Positions 6,518 through 14,441 of a stretch of DNA of 20,198 nt are shown piece after piece (position 1 is the stretch's first letter; the number at the start of each line of letters is the position of its first letter). Location of the stretch: assembly GCA_028709355.1 (NCBI GenBank), contig JAQVXF010000004.1, forward strand, positions 1-20,198, read 5' to 3'. Position numbers and translations under genes: made by a program. Under the pieces are notes generated by a model that searched no databases, had not been told where the DNA came from, and worked only from the letters and a program-made list of their open reading frames with translations. Source of the DNA: Syntrophomonas sp. (lineage in GTDB: Bacteria > Bacillota > Syntrophomonadia > Syntrophomonadales > Syntrophomonadaceae).

Positions 6518-7391
6518 GATCCTGCATCCTGTCCTGAGGTTCGATGGTCATTATATCTATACCAGACATAGCCTCTCCCAGATCCCGGGAAATCTCCGCC
6601 AGGATCGCTGAATCCTGGAAATGAGTGGTGGCGGCCACGATTGCTTGGGCTCTTCGTTCTGGGTCACCAGATTTAAATATGCCCGATCCTACAAATATTC
6701 CATCGCACCCCAATTGCATCATCAGGGCGGCATCAGCAGGGGTAGCAATTCCCCCAGCCGCAAAATTGACCACTGGCAATGCCTTGTTTTTCGCCACCTG
6801 CAGAACTAATTCATAGGGGGCTCCCATTTCCTTGGCCGCATTCATCAATTCTTCTTCAGGCAGATTAGCAATCCAGCGGATCTCATCATTAACTTGACGG
6901 ATATGGCGGACGGCTTCCACCACATTGCCAGTTCCCGGTTCACCTTTGGTTCGGATCATCGCTGCACCCTCACCTATGCGTCGCAAAGCCTCCCCAAGAT
7001 TGCGGGCTCCACATACAAAGGGCACTTTGAACAGGTGTTTGTTGACATGATATTTCTCGTCTGCTGGGGTTAATACTTCGCTCTCGTCAATATAGTCTAT
7101 CCCCAGCGCCTGAAGAATCTGCGCTTCTACGAAGTGTCCAATGCGGCATTTGGCCATCACCGGAATCGTAACCGCTTCCATTATCTTTAGCACGATGCTG
7201 GGATCAGCCATGCGGGCTATGCCCCCTGCTGCTCGGATGTCAGCGGGAACGCGTTCCAAGGCCATGACCGCGCAAGCTCCAGCCGCTTCAGCTATTTGGG
7301 CCTGTTCAGGCGTCGTGACATCCATGATTACCCCACCCTTAAGCATCTGTGCCAAGCCTGTCTTCACTTTAAATGTTCCTATCTCTTGCAT
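6507..7391 (-). CDS. pdxS: Pyridoxal 5'-phosphate synthase lyase subunit PdxS
   Basis: A (beta/alpha)8 barrel that builds PLP from ribose 5-phosphate, glyceraldehyde 3-phosphate and ammonia, normally a dodecamer decorated with PdxT. The catalytic residues fall at the canonical numbers: Asp24 (VIMDV), Lys81 (VMAKCRIGH) and Lys149 (RTKGEPGTG). I place the start at the ATG at 7391: GGAGG lies 7 nt upstream and the 294-residue length equals that of Bacillus PdxS. An in-frame ATG seven codons earlier would swallow the ribosome site. It begins 38 bp after gyrA with no terminator, so read-through from gyrBA is expected. In Bacillus pdxST is also near gyrA, separated there by other genes. Confidence 0.98.
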   Translation of the reverse strand: MQEIGTFKVKTGLAQMLKGGVIMDVTTPEQAQIAEAAGACAVMALERVPADIRAAGGIARMADPSIVLKIMEAVTIPVMAKCRIGHFVEAQILQALGIDYIDESEVLTPADEKYHVNKHLFKVPFVCGARNLGEALRRIGEGAAMIRTKGEPGTGNVVEAVRHIRQVNDEIRWIANLPEEELMNAAKEMGAPYELVLQVAKNKALPVVNFAAGGIATPADAALMMQLGCDGIFVGSGIFKSGDPERRAQAIVAATTHFQDSAILAEISRDLGEAMSGIDIMTIEPQDRMQDRGW

Positions 7392-7429
7392 ATCATTACC
7401 TCCAGCATTCACCTGACCAACAAACCATG

Positions 7430-9865
7430 TCAGTCTTCTTTTTCGATTTTAAAACGGGCAACAGCGGCTACCCGGTCATTTTCAGAGGTCTTCATCAAGA
7501 CTACCCCCCGTGCATAGCGTTTCTGAGTCGATATATCGGTGGCCTCCAACCTGATAATCTGGCCAGCATGGGTCAGGATAACCAACTCCTCACCCGCGAT
7601 GATTATTTTAAAGCCTACTATCGGACCATTCTTATTGTCAACATTAATGGTCTTAAGGCCTTTTCCCCCCCGGTGCTGGGTCCGATATTCAGTTAGCGGG
7701 GTTCTCTTGCCGTACCCATTTTCGGTAACCATAAAGGCCTCGCCACCGGGGCGGTCTTTATCGATCCCCACCACATAATCGCCTGGATCGAGTCTTATTC
7801 CCTTGAGGCCTCCCGCCACTCGGCCCATGCTGCGAACCTGCTGCTCATCGAATATAATCGCTTGGCCCAGGGAAGTGACCATCATAATGCGGTCGTTGCC
7901 ATCCACCCGGATCACTCCGATCAATTCATCCTCCTCAGCTAGTTTCATGGCTATGATTCCGCTCTTCCTAATATTGGCCAAGTCTGATAACCTGACCTTT
8001 TTTACTATGCCCATTCTGGTAGCCATGATCAAGTGTCTTCGATCGTCTATATGGCGTGCAGACACAATGGTGGTGACTTTCTCCCCTGGCTTCAGATCCA
8101 GGAAATTGACCAAAGCCAATCCCTTTGCCTGTCGGGAGGATTCCGGCACCTGGTGGGCTTTGGAACAGAATACCCGGCCTTGATTGGTAAAGAAGAATAT
8201 GGTTGCCAGCACGCTGGTGACAACTATATCGTGGGCGAAATCCTCTGCCCTGGTATTGGTGGAGCTTATTCCTTTTCCACCCCGTTTTTGGGACTTGTAG
8301 GTATCCAGGGGTTGTCTCTTGATGTATCCCCTATGGCTCAGGGTAATTACCACTTCATGGTCTTCTATGAAATCCTCGTCCTCATAGTCCATGTTTTCCA
8401 AGGTGATCTCTGTGCGCCGCTTATCCCCAAACCGGCTTCGGATTTCGTCGAGGTCTTCTTTTAGTATTCCCATGACCCGCACGGGTCGGGTTAGAATATC
8501 TTCCAAATCGGCTATCTTCCTGGCCAAATCCTGCAACTCATCTTCCAATTTGGTCCGTTCTAATCCAGTCAACTGGACCATCCTCATGTCCAAAATGGCA
8601 TTGGCCTGGACCTCACTAAGGGTGAATCTGCTTATCAGTCCCTCCCGCGCAATCTCCCGGTTGGCTGCGCTTCTGATCAGGCTAATAATCTCATCCAGGT
8701 TGTCAAGGGCTATCTTGAGCCCCGCCAGGATATGAAGCCTTTGGCGGGCTAGCTTTAATTCGAATCGGGTCCTCCTGGTTATTACCTCCTGGCGGTGCTG
8801 GATGTAAAACTCCATCATTTGCTTGAGGTTGAGTACCCGGGGTTGTCCGTTGACCAAACTCAGCATGATTACCCCGAAGGTGTCTTCCAGTTGGGTATGT
8901 TTATACAGATTGTTCATCAATATCTCCGCATTAACATCCCGGCGGGTCTCGATCACTATCCTAATGCCATTACGGTCGGATTCATCTCTCAGGTCCACTA
9001 TTCCATCTAGTTTTTTGTCCCTGACCAGACCGGCAATCCTTTCCACTACGCGGGCTTTGTTGACCTGGTAAGGTATCTCGGTAATTATAATTGCATTGCG
9101 GCCACCCTTTTTCTCCTCAATCCGGTAGCGGGCTCTTACCTTGAGGCTTCCCCTCCCGGTCGTGTAAGCTTGATGGATTCCACGCTTTCCCATTATTCCC
9201 GCGGTGGGAAAATCCGGTCCCGGGATAACCTCCATCAATTCGTCGATGCTGACGTCAGGATTATCAATTATCATTTTTATCCCGTCCACTATTTCACTCA
9301 GGTTATGAGGCGGGATGTTCGTTGCCATGCCCACAGCTATTCCCGACGACCCGTTAATGAGCAGATTGGGAATCCTGCTGGGCAACACCTGCGGCTCTTC
9401 CCGCGAATCGTCATAGTTGGAGCGCCAATCGATAGTGTCTTTGTCGATGTCCTTAAGCATCTCCCCCGCTATGCGGGCCATCCGGGACTCCGTGTACCGC
9501 ATAGCTGCGGCAGAATCACCATCTATGGAACCAAAATTGCCATGCCCATCGATTAAGGGATAACGCAAAGAGAAAGACTGCGCCATTTTGACCATCGTCT
9601 GGTAGATGGCAGAATCTCCATGGGGATGATATTTGCCCATTACTTCGCCAACTATATTGGCCGATTTTTTATGGGGTTTGTCATGGGTCATCCCCTGGTC
9701 AAAGAGAGCATATAAAATCCGCCGATGAACCGGTTTTAGCCCATCCCTCACATCGGGCAGCGCCCTGGAAACGATTACGCTCATCGAATATTCCAGGAAG
9801 GACTTTTTTACCTCTTTCTCTATGTCTATTGGAATAACCTTGCTGAAAAGTTCATCCTGTGCCAA
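7430..9865 (-). CDS. gyrA: DNA gyrase subunit A
   Basis: The 811-residue DNA cleavage/reunion subunit partners with GyrB to introduce negative supercoils. The winged-helix domain carries catalytic Tyr124 (RYTESRMA). The quinolone region reads HPHGDSAIYQTM, with Ser85 at the E. coli Ser83 place and Gln89 at the Asp87 place, where Asp or Glu is usual. The C-terminal beta-pinwheel holds the GyrA box QKRGGKG near residue 525, which marks it as gyrase rather than topoisomerase IV; a degenerate copy (QHRGGKG) lies near the end. The acidic C-terminal tail is very short. The start is TTG (9865) after AGGAGG at 10 nt; that ribosome site directly abuts the gyrB stop. Confidence 0.98.
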   Translation of the reverse strand: MAQDELFSKVIPIDIEKEVKKSFLEYSMSVIVSRALPDVRDGLKPVHRRILYALFDQGMTHDKPHKKSANIVGEVMGKYHPHGDSAIYQTMVKMAQSFSLRYPLIDGHGNFGSIDGDSAAAMRYTESRMARIAGEMLKDIDKDTIDWRSNYDDSREEPQVLPSRIPNLLINGSSGIAVGMATNIPPHNLSEIVDGIKMIIDNPDVSIDELMEVIPGPDFPTAGIMGKRGIHQAYTTGRGSLKVRARYRIEEKKGGRNAIIITEIPYQVNKARVVERIAGLVRDKKLDGIVDLRDESDRNGIRIVIETRRDVNAEILMNNLYKHTQLEDTFGVIMLSLVNGQPRVLNLKQMMEFYIQHRQEVITRRTRFELKLARQRLHILAGLKIALDNLDEIISLIRSAANREIAREGLISRFTLSEVQANAILDMRMVQLTGLERTKLEDELQDLARKIADLEDILTRPVRVMGILKEDLDEIRSRFGDKRRTEITLENMDYEDEDFIEDHEVVITLSHRGYIKRQPLDTYKSQKRGGKGISSTNTRAEDFAHDIVVTSVLATIFFFTNQGRVFCSKAHQVPESSRQAKGLALVNFLDLKPGEKVTTIVSARHIDDRRHLIMATRMGIVKKVRLSDLANIRKSGIIAMKLAEEDELIGVIRVDGNDRIMMVTSLGQAIIFDEQQVRSMGRVAGGLKGIRLDPGDYVVGIDKDRPGGEAFMVTENGYGKRTPLTEYRTQHRGGKGLKTINVDNKNGPIVGFKIIIAGEELVILTHAGQIIRLEATDISTQKRYARGVVLMKTSENDRVAAVARFKIEKED

Positions 9866-9879
9866 AGTGTTTTAACCTC

Positions 9880-11784
9880 CTATATATCTAGGTTAGCCGC
9901 ATACCGTGCGTTCTCGCTTATGAATTCCCGCCGCGGCTCCACATTATCCCCCATCAGATTGGAGAAGACTTCGTCTGCTTGAATAGCATCGTCGATAGTG
10001 ACCTGCAGGATAGTGCGGGTTTCGGCATTCATTGTAGTTGTCCACAGTTGCTCCGGATCCATCTCTCCCAACCCCTTGTACCTTTGCACCGACCATTTCT
10101 TGTCGGTCCCTTCCAAGAAGCGATTCATATCTGCGTCATTAAAGAAATAGTGGATATCTTTGCCTCGCTTTAAACCATATAAAGGCGGTTGGGCAATGTA
10201 TACGTACCCGTTTTCGATTAAGGCTTTCATATATCGGTAGAAGAAGGTCAAGAGCAATATTCGAATATGGGCCCCATCCACATCAGCGTCGGTCATGATG
10301 AACAGTTTGTGGTACCGGGCTTTCTTGATGTCAAAGTCCTCCCCGATCCCCGTGCCCATAGCTGTAATCAGGTTGCGAATCTCTTCACTGGACAAAACTC
10401 GGTCCAGGCGTGCCTTTTCTACGTTTAGGATCTTGCCGCGCAATGGTAATATGGCCTGGTAGGTTCGGTCCCGGCCTTGTTTGGCTGATCCTCCGGCTGA
10501 GTCGCCTTCTACTAAGAACAACTCCGACTGAGCTGGGTCCCGATTGCTGCAATCGGCTAGTTTCCCCGGTAATGAGGTCGACTCCAGCGCACTTTTGCGG
10601 CGGGTCAATTCCCGGGCTTTACGGGCCGCCTCACGGGCTCGCCGGGCTGATATGGCCTTTTCTAATATTTTTTTTGCAGTGCCCGGAAATTCGTTGAGAT
10701 GGTCCTCCACGTTTTCGTACACAGCGGCATCGACTACCCCGCGAATGTAGGTGTTTCCTAGTTTGGTTTTTGTCTGTCCCTCAAACTGGGGATCTTTAAC
10801 CAACACCGATATGATTGCCACTACCCCTTCACGGATATCTTCCCCCGCCAAATGGGCATCATTTTCCTTCAAGATATTGTTGCGCTTGGCATAGTCGTTT
10901 ATGGCTCGCGTCAGGGCATTCTTGAGACCCGTCTCGTGGGTTCCGCCTTCCTGGGTGCGGATGTTGTTGGCAAATGAATAGATGTTTTCATTGTATCCAG
11001 TATTGTATTGGATAGCGACTTTTACAACTACATCATCCTTTTTGGTTTCAAAGTAGATGGGCTCAGGATTTACCATCTCCTTGTTTTTATTGATGTAAAT
11101 GACAAAATCCTGCAATCCTGACGATTTGAACTCCTTCTGATACGGTTCGTCTCCCCTATTATCGCTGAATACTATGTGCAATCCTTGATTAAGATAGGCT
11201 AATTCTCTCAGCCGCTGTACCAGAATATCTCTCTCAAAGACCACGTCCTCAAAAATTTCATGGTCTGGAAAGAATTGAATAGAAGTCCCGGTCTCATTAG
11301 TATCCCCCACTACTTTCAACTCAGTAGAAGGCTTCCCTCTTTCATAATCCTGGCGATAGATATGCCCATCCCTTCTTACCATTACTTCCATTCTTGCTGA
11401 CAACGCATTTACAACCGATAATCCCACCCCGTGCAGTCCGCCCGAGATAGTATATCCGCTGCCCCCGAACTTGCCGCCCGAATGCAAGGTGGTCAGGATC
11501 ACTTCAATAGCGGGAATACCCATCAGTGGGTGCGTGTCTACCGGTATCCCTCTCCCATTATCCGATACGGATACGCTGTTGTCAGGATTAACCACCACCT
11601 CGATCCGGTCACAATAACCCCCTACAGATTCGTCGATGCTGTTGTCCACTATCTCAAACACCAGGTGATGCAACCCTTTGGGCCCGGTTGACCCAATATA
11701 CATACTGGGTCTCATGCGAACAGCTTCCAACCCTTCCAACACCTGGATGTCTGCCGCGTTATAGCCATTGTCTTGTGTAGTCAC
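9880..11784 (-). CDS. gyrB: DNA gyrase subunit B
   Basis: The 634-residue ATPase subunit of gyrase. The GHKL ATP domain has Glu44 and Asn48 (FEIVDNSIDE), DNGRGIP (75-81) and GGLHGVG (115-121). The transducer has the QTKTKL segment around 338-342. The Toprim domain has Glu426 (EGDSAGG) and the metal-binding Asp499/Asp501 (TDADVDG), and the C-terminus carries the usual RYKGLGEM element. The start is GTG (11784), 8 nt after AGGAGG; no ATG gives the standard N-terminus. It lies 12 bp after remB and 14 bp before gyrA, so remB-gyrB-gyrA are co-transcribed. The 634-aa length is normal for Firmicutes. Confidence 0.98.
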   Translation of the reverse strand: MTTQDNGYNAADIQVLEGLEAVRMRPSMYIGSTGPKGLHHLVFEIVDNSIDESVGGYCDRIEVVVNPDNSVSVSDNGRGIPVDTHPLMGIPAIEVILTTLHSGGKFGGSGYTISGGLHGVGLSVVNALSARMEVMVRRDGHIYRQDYERGKPSTELKVVGDTNETGTSIQFFPDHEIFEDVVFERDILVQRLRELAYLNQGLHIVFSDNRGDEPYQKEFKSSGLQDFVIYINKNKEMVNPEPIYFETKKDDVVVKVAIQYNTGYNENIYSFANNIRTQEGGTHETGLKNALTRAINDYAKRNNILKENDAHLAGEDIREGVVAIISVLVKDPQFEGQTKTKLGNTYIRGVVDAAVYENVEDHLNEFPGTAKKILEKAISARRAREAARKARELTRRKSALESTSLPGKLADCSNRDPAQSELFLVEGDSAGGSAKQGRDRTYQAILPLRGKILNVEKARLDRVLSSEEIRNLITAMGTGIGEDFDIKKARYHKLFIMTDADVDGAHIRILLLTFFYRYMKALIENGYVYIAQPPLYGLKRGKDIHYFFNDADMNRFLEGTDKKWSVQRYKGLGEMDPEQLWTTTMNAETRTILQVTIDDAIQADEVFSNLMGDNVEPRREFISENARYAANLDI

Positions 11785-11796
11785 AGATTTAACCTC

Positions 11797-12039
11797 CTAG
11801 CGGAAACGTATTAATCTTTTAAATAAAGTATTCGATGAAATGGGTGAAAGATAGTGGCAATCATCACATAAAACCAAAGCTTTCTTTTTATCAGTTTTAC
11901 TGATCGTGTACAGGGTTCTGTCCAAAGCCGCCCCAGCCAGCATTGTTCTCAGCCCTTCTGGCACCGGCTCTTCCAAATTGATGATGGCTATTATCTTGTC
12001 ACCAGAAATTATGATATCGTCTCCTAAATGCAGGTACAC
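11797..12039 (-). CDS. remB: RemB-like protein (DUF370, YaaB)
   Basis: A small DUF370 protein. The family includes B. subtilis RemA, a DNA-binding activator of matrix genes, and RemB, encoded between recF and gyrB; the position here fits RemB. The role is inferred from family and location. I use the GTG at 12039, which gives YLHLGDDIIISGDKIIAI, matching the family N-terminus (MYIHLG...), and has AAAGGAG 8 nt upstream. The ATG at 12045 and GTG at 12048 are too close to that ribosome site. The product is 80 aa, with a C-terminal basic end (FKRLIRFR) and a Cys-x-x-Cys (LCDDC). It starts 5 bp after the recF stop, and the ribosome site lies inside recF. Confidence 0.88.
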   Translation of the reverse strand: MYLHLGDDIIISGDKIIAIINLEEPVPEGLRTMLAGAALDRTLYTISKTDKKKALVLCDDCHYLSPISSNTLFKRLIRFR

Positions 12040-12044
12040 GGGCA

Positions 12045-13145
12045 TCACTCCTTTCGCTCCACTCGCCCCTCTTCCAGTTGGTACTGAGCAGTGCCGTTGT
12101 GCTCGATCCCCTCCAAATTAACAGCGGTCAGAAAAGTCTGAAAATCGGCAGTTTGCAAGAACTTTATCAGCACCTTCTTCTTATCATCATCCAGTTCTGA
12201 TAGGACATCGTCCAGTAATAAAATTGGGTAAAATCCCTTTACCTTGTGGAAAGCCAATAGCTCAGTTATTTTTAAGCAAATGACCATATTGCGTTGTTGC
12301 CCCTGCGAGGCATAAATCTTGGCTGCCCGGCCGTCTTTATAGATATTTATATCATCCAGATGAGGGCCCACCAGGGTCTTTCTTCGTTTCCGCTCCTCAC
12401 CCTGAAGTGCCTCCAGCTGCTGCCGCAAAGCCGCCTGTAAAACATCCCTATTGATTTTATCACTCTCTATCTCAAAAGAAAGCGCGTATTTGAGTTTCAT
12501 TTCTCCCTGCGACTGGTTTATAAGATTGTAGATGGGCTGACAAATTTCTTCCATTACACCCACAAAGTGCAGCCGCTGAACAATTACCCGCACCGCTTTC
12601 TCTACAAACACCTCGTTAATAATCTTGAAGGCGTGGCTTTCGGTTTGGTTTTTCTTGAGATAGTTATTTCTTTTATTCAGGACGCTGATGTAGTTATCAA
12701 AATCGTAAAGGTATTCATTGGATATCTGCTTGAGCACAAAATCTAAAAAGGCCCTCCTCTTGGACGGAGAACCTTTGATCAACAGAAGATCGTCCGGCGT
12801 AAAAATCACTACCCTTATTCGATCCTTATGATTATGTCTGCTTCGTTTCTTATTTATTAAGTACCTTTTGTCATAATTGACCGAAAATAATAGCTCGGTA
12901 CTGATATCCCGTCCATCTAAAGAATGCCTCGCGCCTAGAGCATACCCTTCAGTTTTGTATTGAGTTAGATTTATATCATAGCCGCGGCGGAAAGAACTAC
13001 CTGTTGCTAACACAAATATTGCCTCTAATAAATTGGTTTTTCCCTGCCCGTTGGCCCCGGTGAATATATTGAGGCCTCCGCTTGGTTCGATTTCAATTTT
13101 TGAGATGTTTCTGAAATTCTTGATCTTCAATTTATCTATTTTCAA
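12045..13145 (-). CDS. recF: DNA replication and repair protein RecF
   Basis: The 366-residue SMC-like ATPase acts with RecO and RecR to load RecA at gaps. It opens KIDKLKIKNFRN, as RecF proteins do. It has Walker A GANGQGKT (30-37), the ABC-type signature in YASQGQQRN and Walker B PILLLDDVLSELD near the C-terminus. The start is TTG (13145), supported by the conserved N-terminus and a GAAGGGG site about 7 nt upstream. It follows dnaN by only 15 bp. The S4-domain gene (yaaA) that separates dnaN and recF in Bacillus is absent here. Confidence 0.97.
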   Translation of the reverse strand: MKIDKLKIKNFRNISKIEIEPSGGLNIFTGANGQGKTNLLEAIFVLATGSSFRRGYDINLTQYKTEGYALGARHSLDGRDISTELLFSVNYDKRYLINKKRSRHNHKDRIRVVIFTPDDLLLIKGSPSKRRAFLDFVLKQISNEYLYDFDNYISVLNKRNNYLKKNQTESHAFKIINEVFVEKAVRVIVQRLHFVGVMEEICQPIYNLINQSQGEMKLKYALSFEIESDKINRDVLQAALRQQLEALQGEERKRRKTLVGPHLDDINIYKDGRAAKIYASQGQQRNMVICLKITELLAFHKVKGFYPILLLDDVLSELDDDKKKVLIKFLQTADFQTFLTAVNLEGIEHNGTAQYQLEEGRVERKE

Positions 13146-13160
13146 AAACAGACCCCTTCA

Positions 13161-14300
13161 TTAATTGTTGGTTCGCATAGGAACCAGGATGTAAAGATAG
13201 TTTTCCTTCTCCTTGTTTTTTATCAAGGCGGGACTCAAAGGCCCGGATATTCGGATGAGTATATCTTCGCATTCCGATTCAAACATCTTTACTGCATCCA
13301 AGAAATAATTGGTGTTGAAAGCTATTTTGATTCCTTTTTCACCCTCAATATTTATTTCATCAATGACCTCACATATTTCTCCCATGGTCTCCGAGTTCGA
13401 AGTCAACTCTACTTCCTCTTCCTTGATGGCGAACTGTACATGTTGAATCTGGAACTTATCGTCGGTCGGCATTAATTTCGCTCTCCCGAGGCTGGCCGCC
13501 AATATTGAAGTCTTGATAGTCAGATCGGTAATGAAGGTAGCCGGAATCACGGTCTCATAATTGGGGTATTGTCCCTCTATTAATCTCGACAACAGCACGA
13601 ATTTATCTTTATAAAAGATGACATTATTTTCGGAGATGGCTATATTAATTTCTTCAGAGCTGTCTTCCAAAAACCTCATCAATTCATTTACGGTGCGCAT
13701 AGGAATAACAAATTTTACCGGTTCTTGTTCCTGCCCCTCCAGAGCATATACATAATAGCCCATCCGGTGTGTATCTGAGGCCACAATCCGCAGGGTCCCC
13801 TCGCCTAAGTAGTCGAACAACACGCCAGTGAATACCTGGCGGAAATGACTGGTAGCAGTTGCAAATGAGGTTTTCCGTAGCCCTTCCCGCAAAATATTTT
13901 GAGGAATTGAAAATAAGGTTTCCATTTTCCCAATCGGCAGGTCCGGATATTCGGTCTCTTGGAATATGTTAAGGCGACTGGCTGATCGACCATAACCGAT
14001 TACTAATTTTGAGGTATTGGGATTGAGTTCAAAAGTTATCAATGAATCCGGAAGTAGTTTAATAAAGTCAGCGAAGTAGTTCGCATTTACCAAAACACTT
14101 CCTTCTTCTATTATGTCAACGTTTAGGGTAGACGCTTTTATTCCAATCTCCATATCGGTAGCGGTCATAGTAAGGCCTTGCTCTCTGCTGAGATTGATGT
14201 GCAAGCCGGAAAGTATAGGTATCGTCGTGCGGCTAGCGGCAGCTCTGTGTACTAATGTGGTGAGGATGGAAATCTCTCTCTTTTCGATATTAAATTTCAT
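13161..14300 (-). CDS. dnaN: DNA polymerase III beta sliding clamp
   Basis: The 379-residue ring-forming processivity factor encircles DNA and binds polymerase, DnaA-regulatory and repair partners. Three similar clamp domains run the full length. The N-terminus MKFNIEKREI and the C-terminal YLYILVPMRTNN (the family's VPMR end) are typical. The ATG follows GGGAGG at 6 nt. It is preceded by the 141-bp origin-type spacer after dnaA and followed at 15 bp by recF. No strong promoter of its own is visible; a TATAAC-like box at 14313-14318 lacks a good -35. Confidence 0.98.
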   Translation of the reverse strand: MKFNIEKREISILTTLVHRAAASRTTIPILSGLHINLSREQGLTMTATDMEIGIKASTLNVDIIEEGSVLVNANYFADFIKLLPDSLITFELNPNTSKLVIGYGRSASRLNIFQETEYPDLPIGKMETLFSIPQNILREGLRKTSFATATSHFRQVFTGVLFDYLGEGTLRIVASDTHRMGYYVYALEGQEQEPVKFVIPMRTVNELMRFLEDSSEEINIAISENNVIFYKDKFVLLSRLIEGQYPNYETVIPATFITDLTIKTSILAASLGRAKLMPTDDKFQIQHVQFAIKEEEVELTSNSETMGEICEVIDEINIEGEKGIKIAFNTNYFLDAVKMFESECEDILIRISGPLSPALIKNKEKENYLYILVPMRTNN

Positions 14301-14370
14301 GGTAGTCCTCCCGTTATATTAATTATTATTGTTTAACAAAGAGCCGTAATAGTCGTAGTACTGTGATTAC

Positions 14371-14435
14371 TGTGTAAAAATACCGGCAACCGGCGATGGT
14401 ATTGCTGATATGCGGGTGGATAAAGATGTGGACAG
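14371..14435 (-). promoter_or_regulatory. Cluster of DnaA boxes
   Basis: Three same-orientation sites on the minus strand. TTTTACACA (14379-14371) exactly matches TTWTNCACA, TTATCCACC (14423-14415) has one mismatch to TTATCCACA, and CTGTCCACA (14435-14427) has two. They lie just past the dnaA stop, next to the A/T-rich stretch. Confidence 0.7.
14379..14403 (-). terminator. Possible weak dnaA terminator hairpin
   Basis: On the minus strand AATACC and GGTATT flank a G/C-rich loop, followed by TTTTAC. The T tract overlaps the best DnaA box. The stem is only 6 bp, so termination would be partial at most. Confidence 0.25.
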
Positions 14436-14441
14436 AAATAC

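Larger units (their letters stand above)
14301..14441. other. oriC segment between dnaA and dnaN (probable unwinding region)
   Basis: A 141-bp spacer at the place where Firmicutes open the origin. It contains a very A/T-rich run (14313-14341), then TAA-TAG-TCG-TAG (14347-14358), which resembles the DnaA-trio pattern, and then DnaA boxes at 14371-14435. The order box, trio, A/T-rich DNA reading towards dnaN is that described for B. subtilis-type origins. That this is the unwinding site is inferred from position and motifs. Confidence 0.7.

Noticed and set aside
11431..11691. Antisense open frames inside gyrB, gyrA, serA and other genes
   Set aside because: They lack ribosome sites and family features and overlap strongly supported genes.
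14379..14403. Strong dnaA terminator
   Set aside because: The stem is short and overlaps a DnaA box; kept only as a low-confidence feature.
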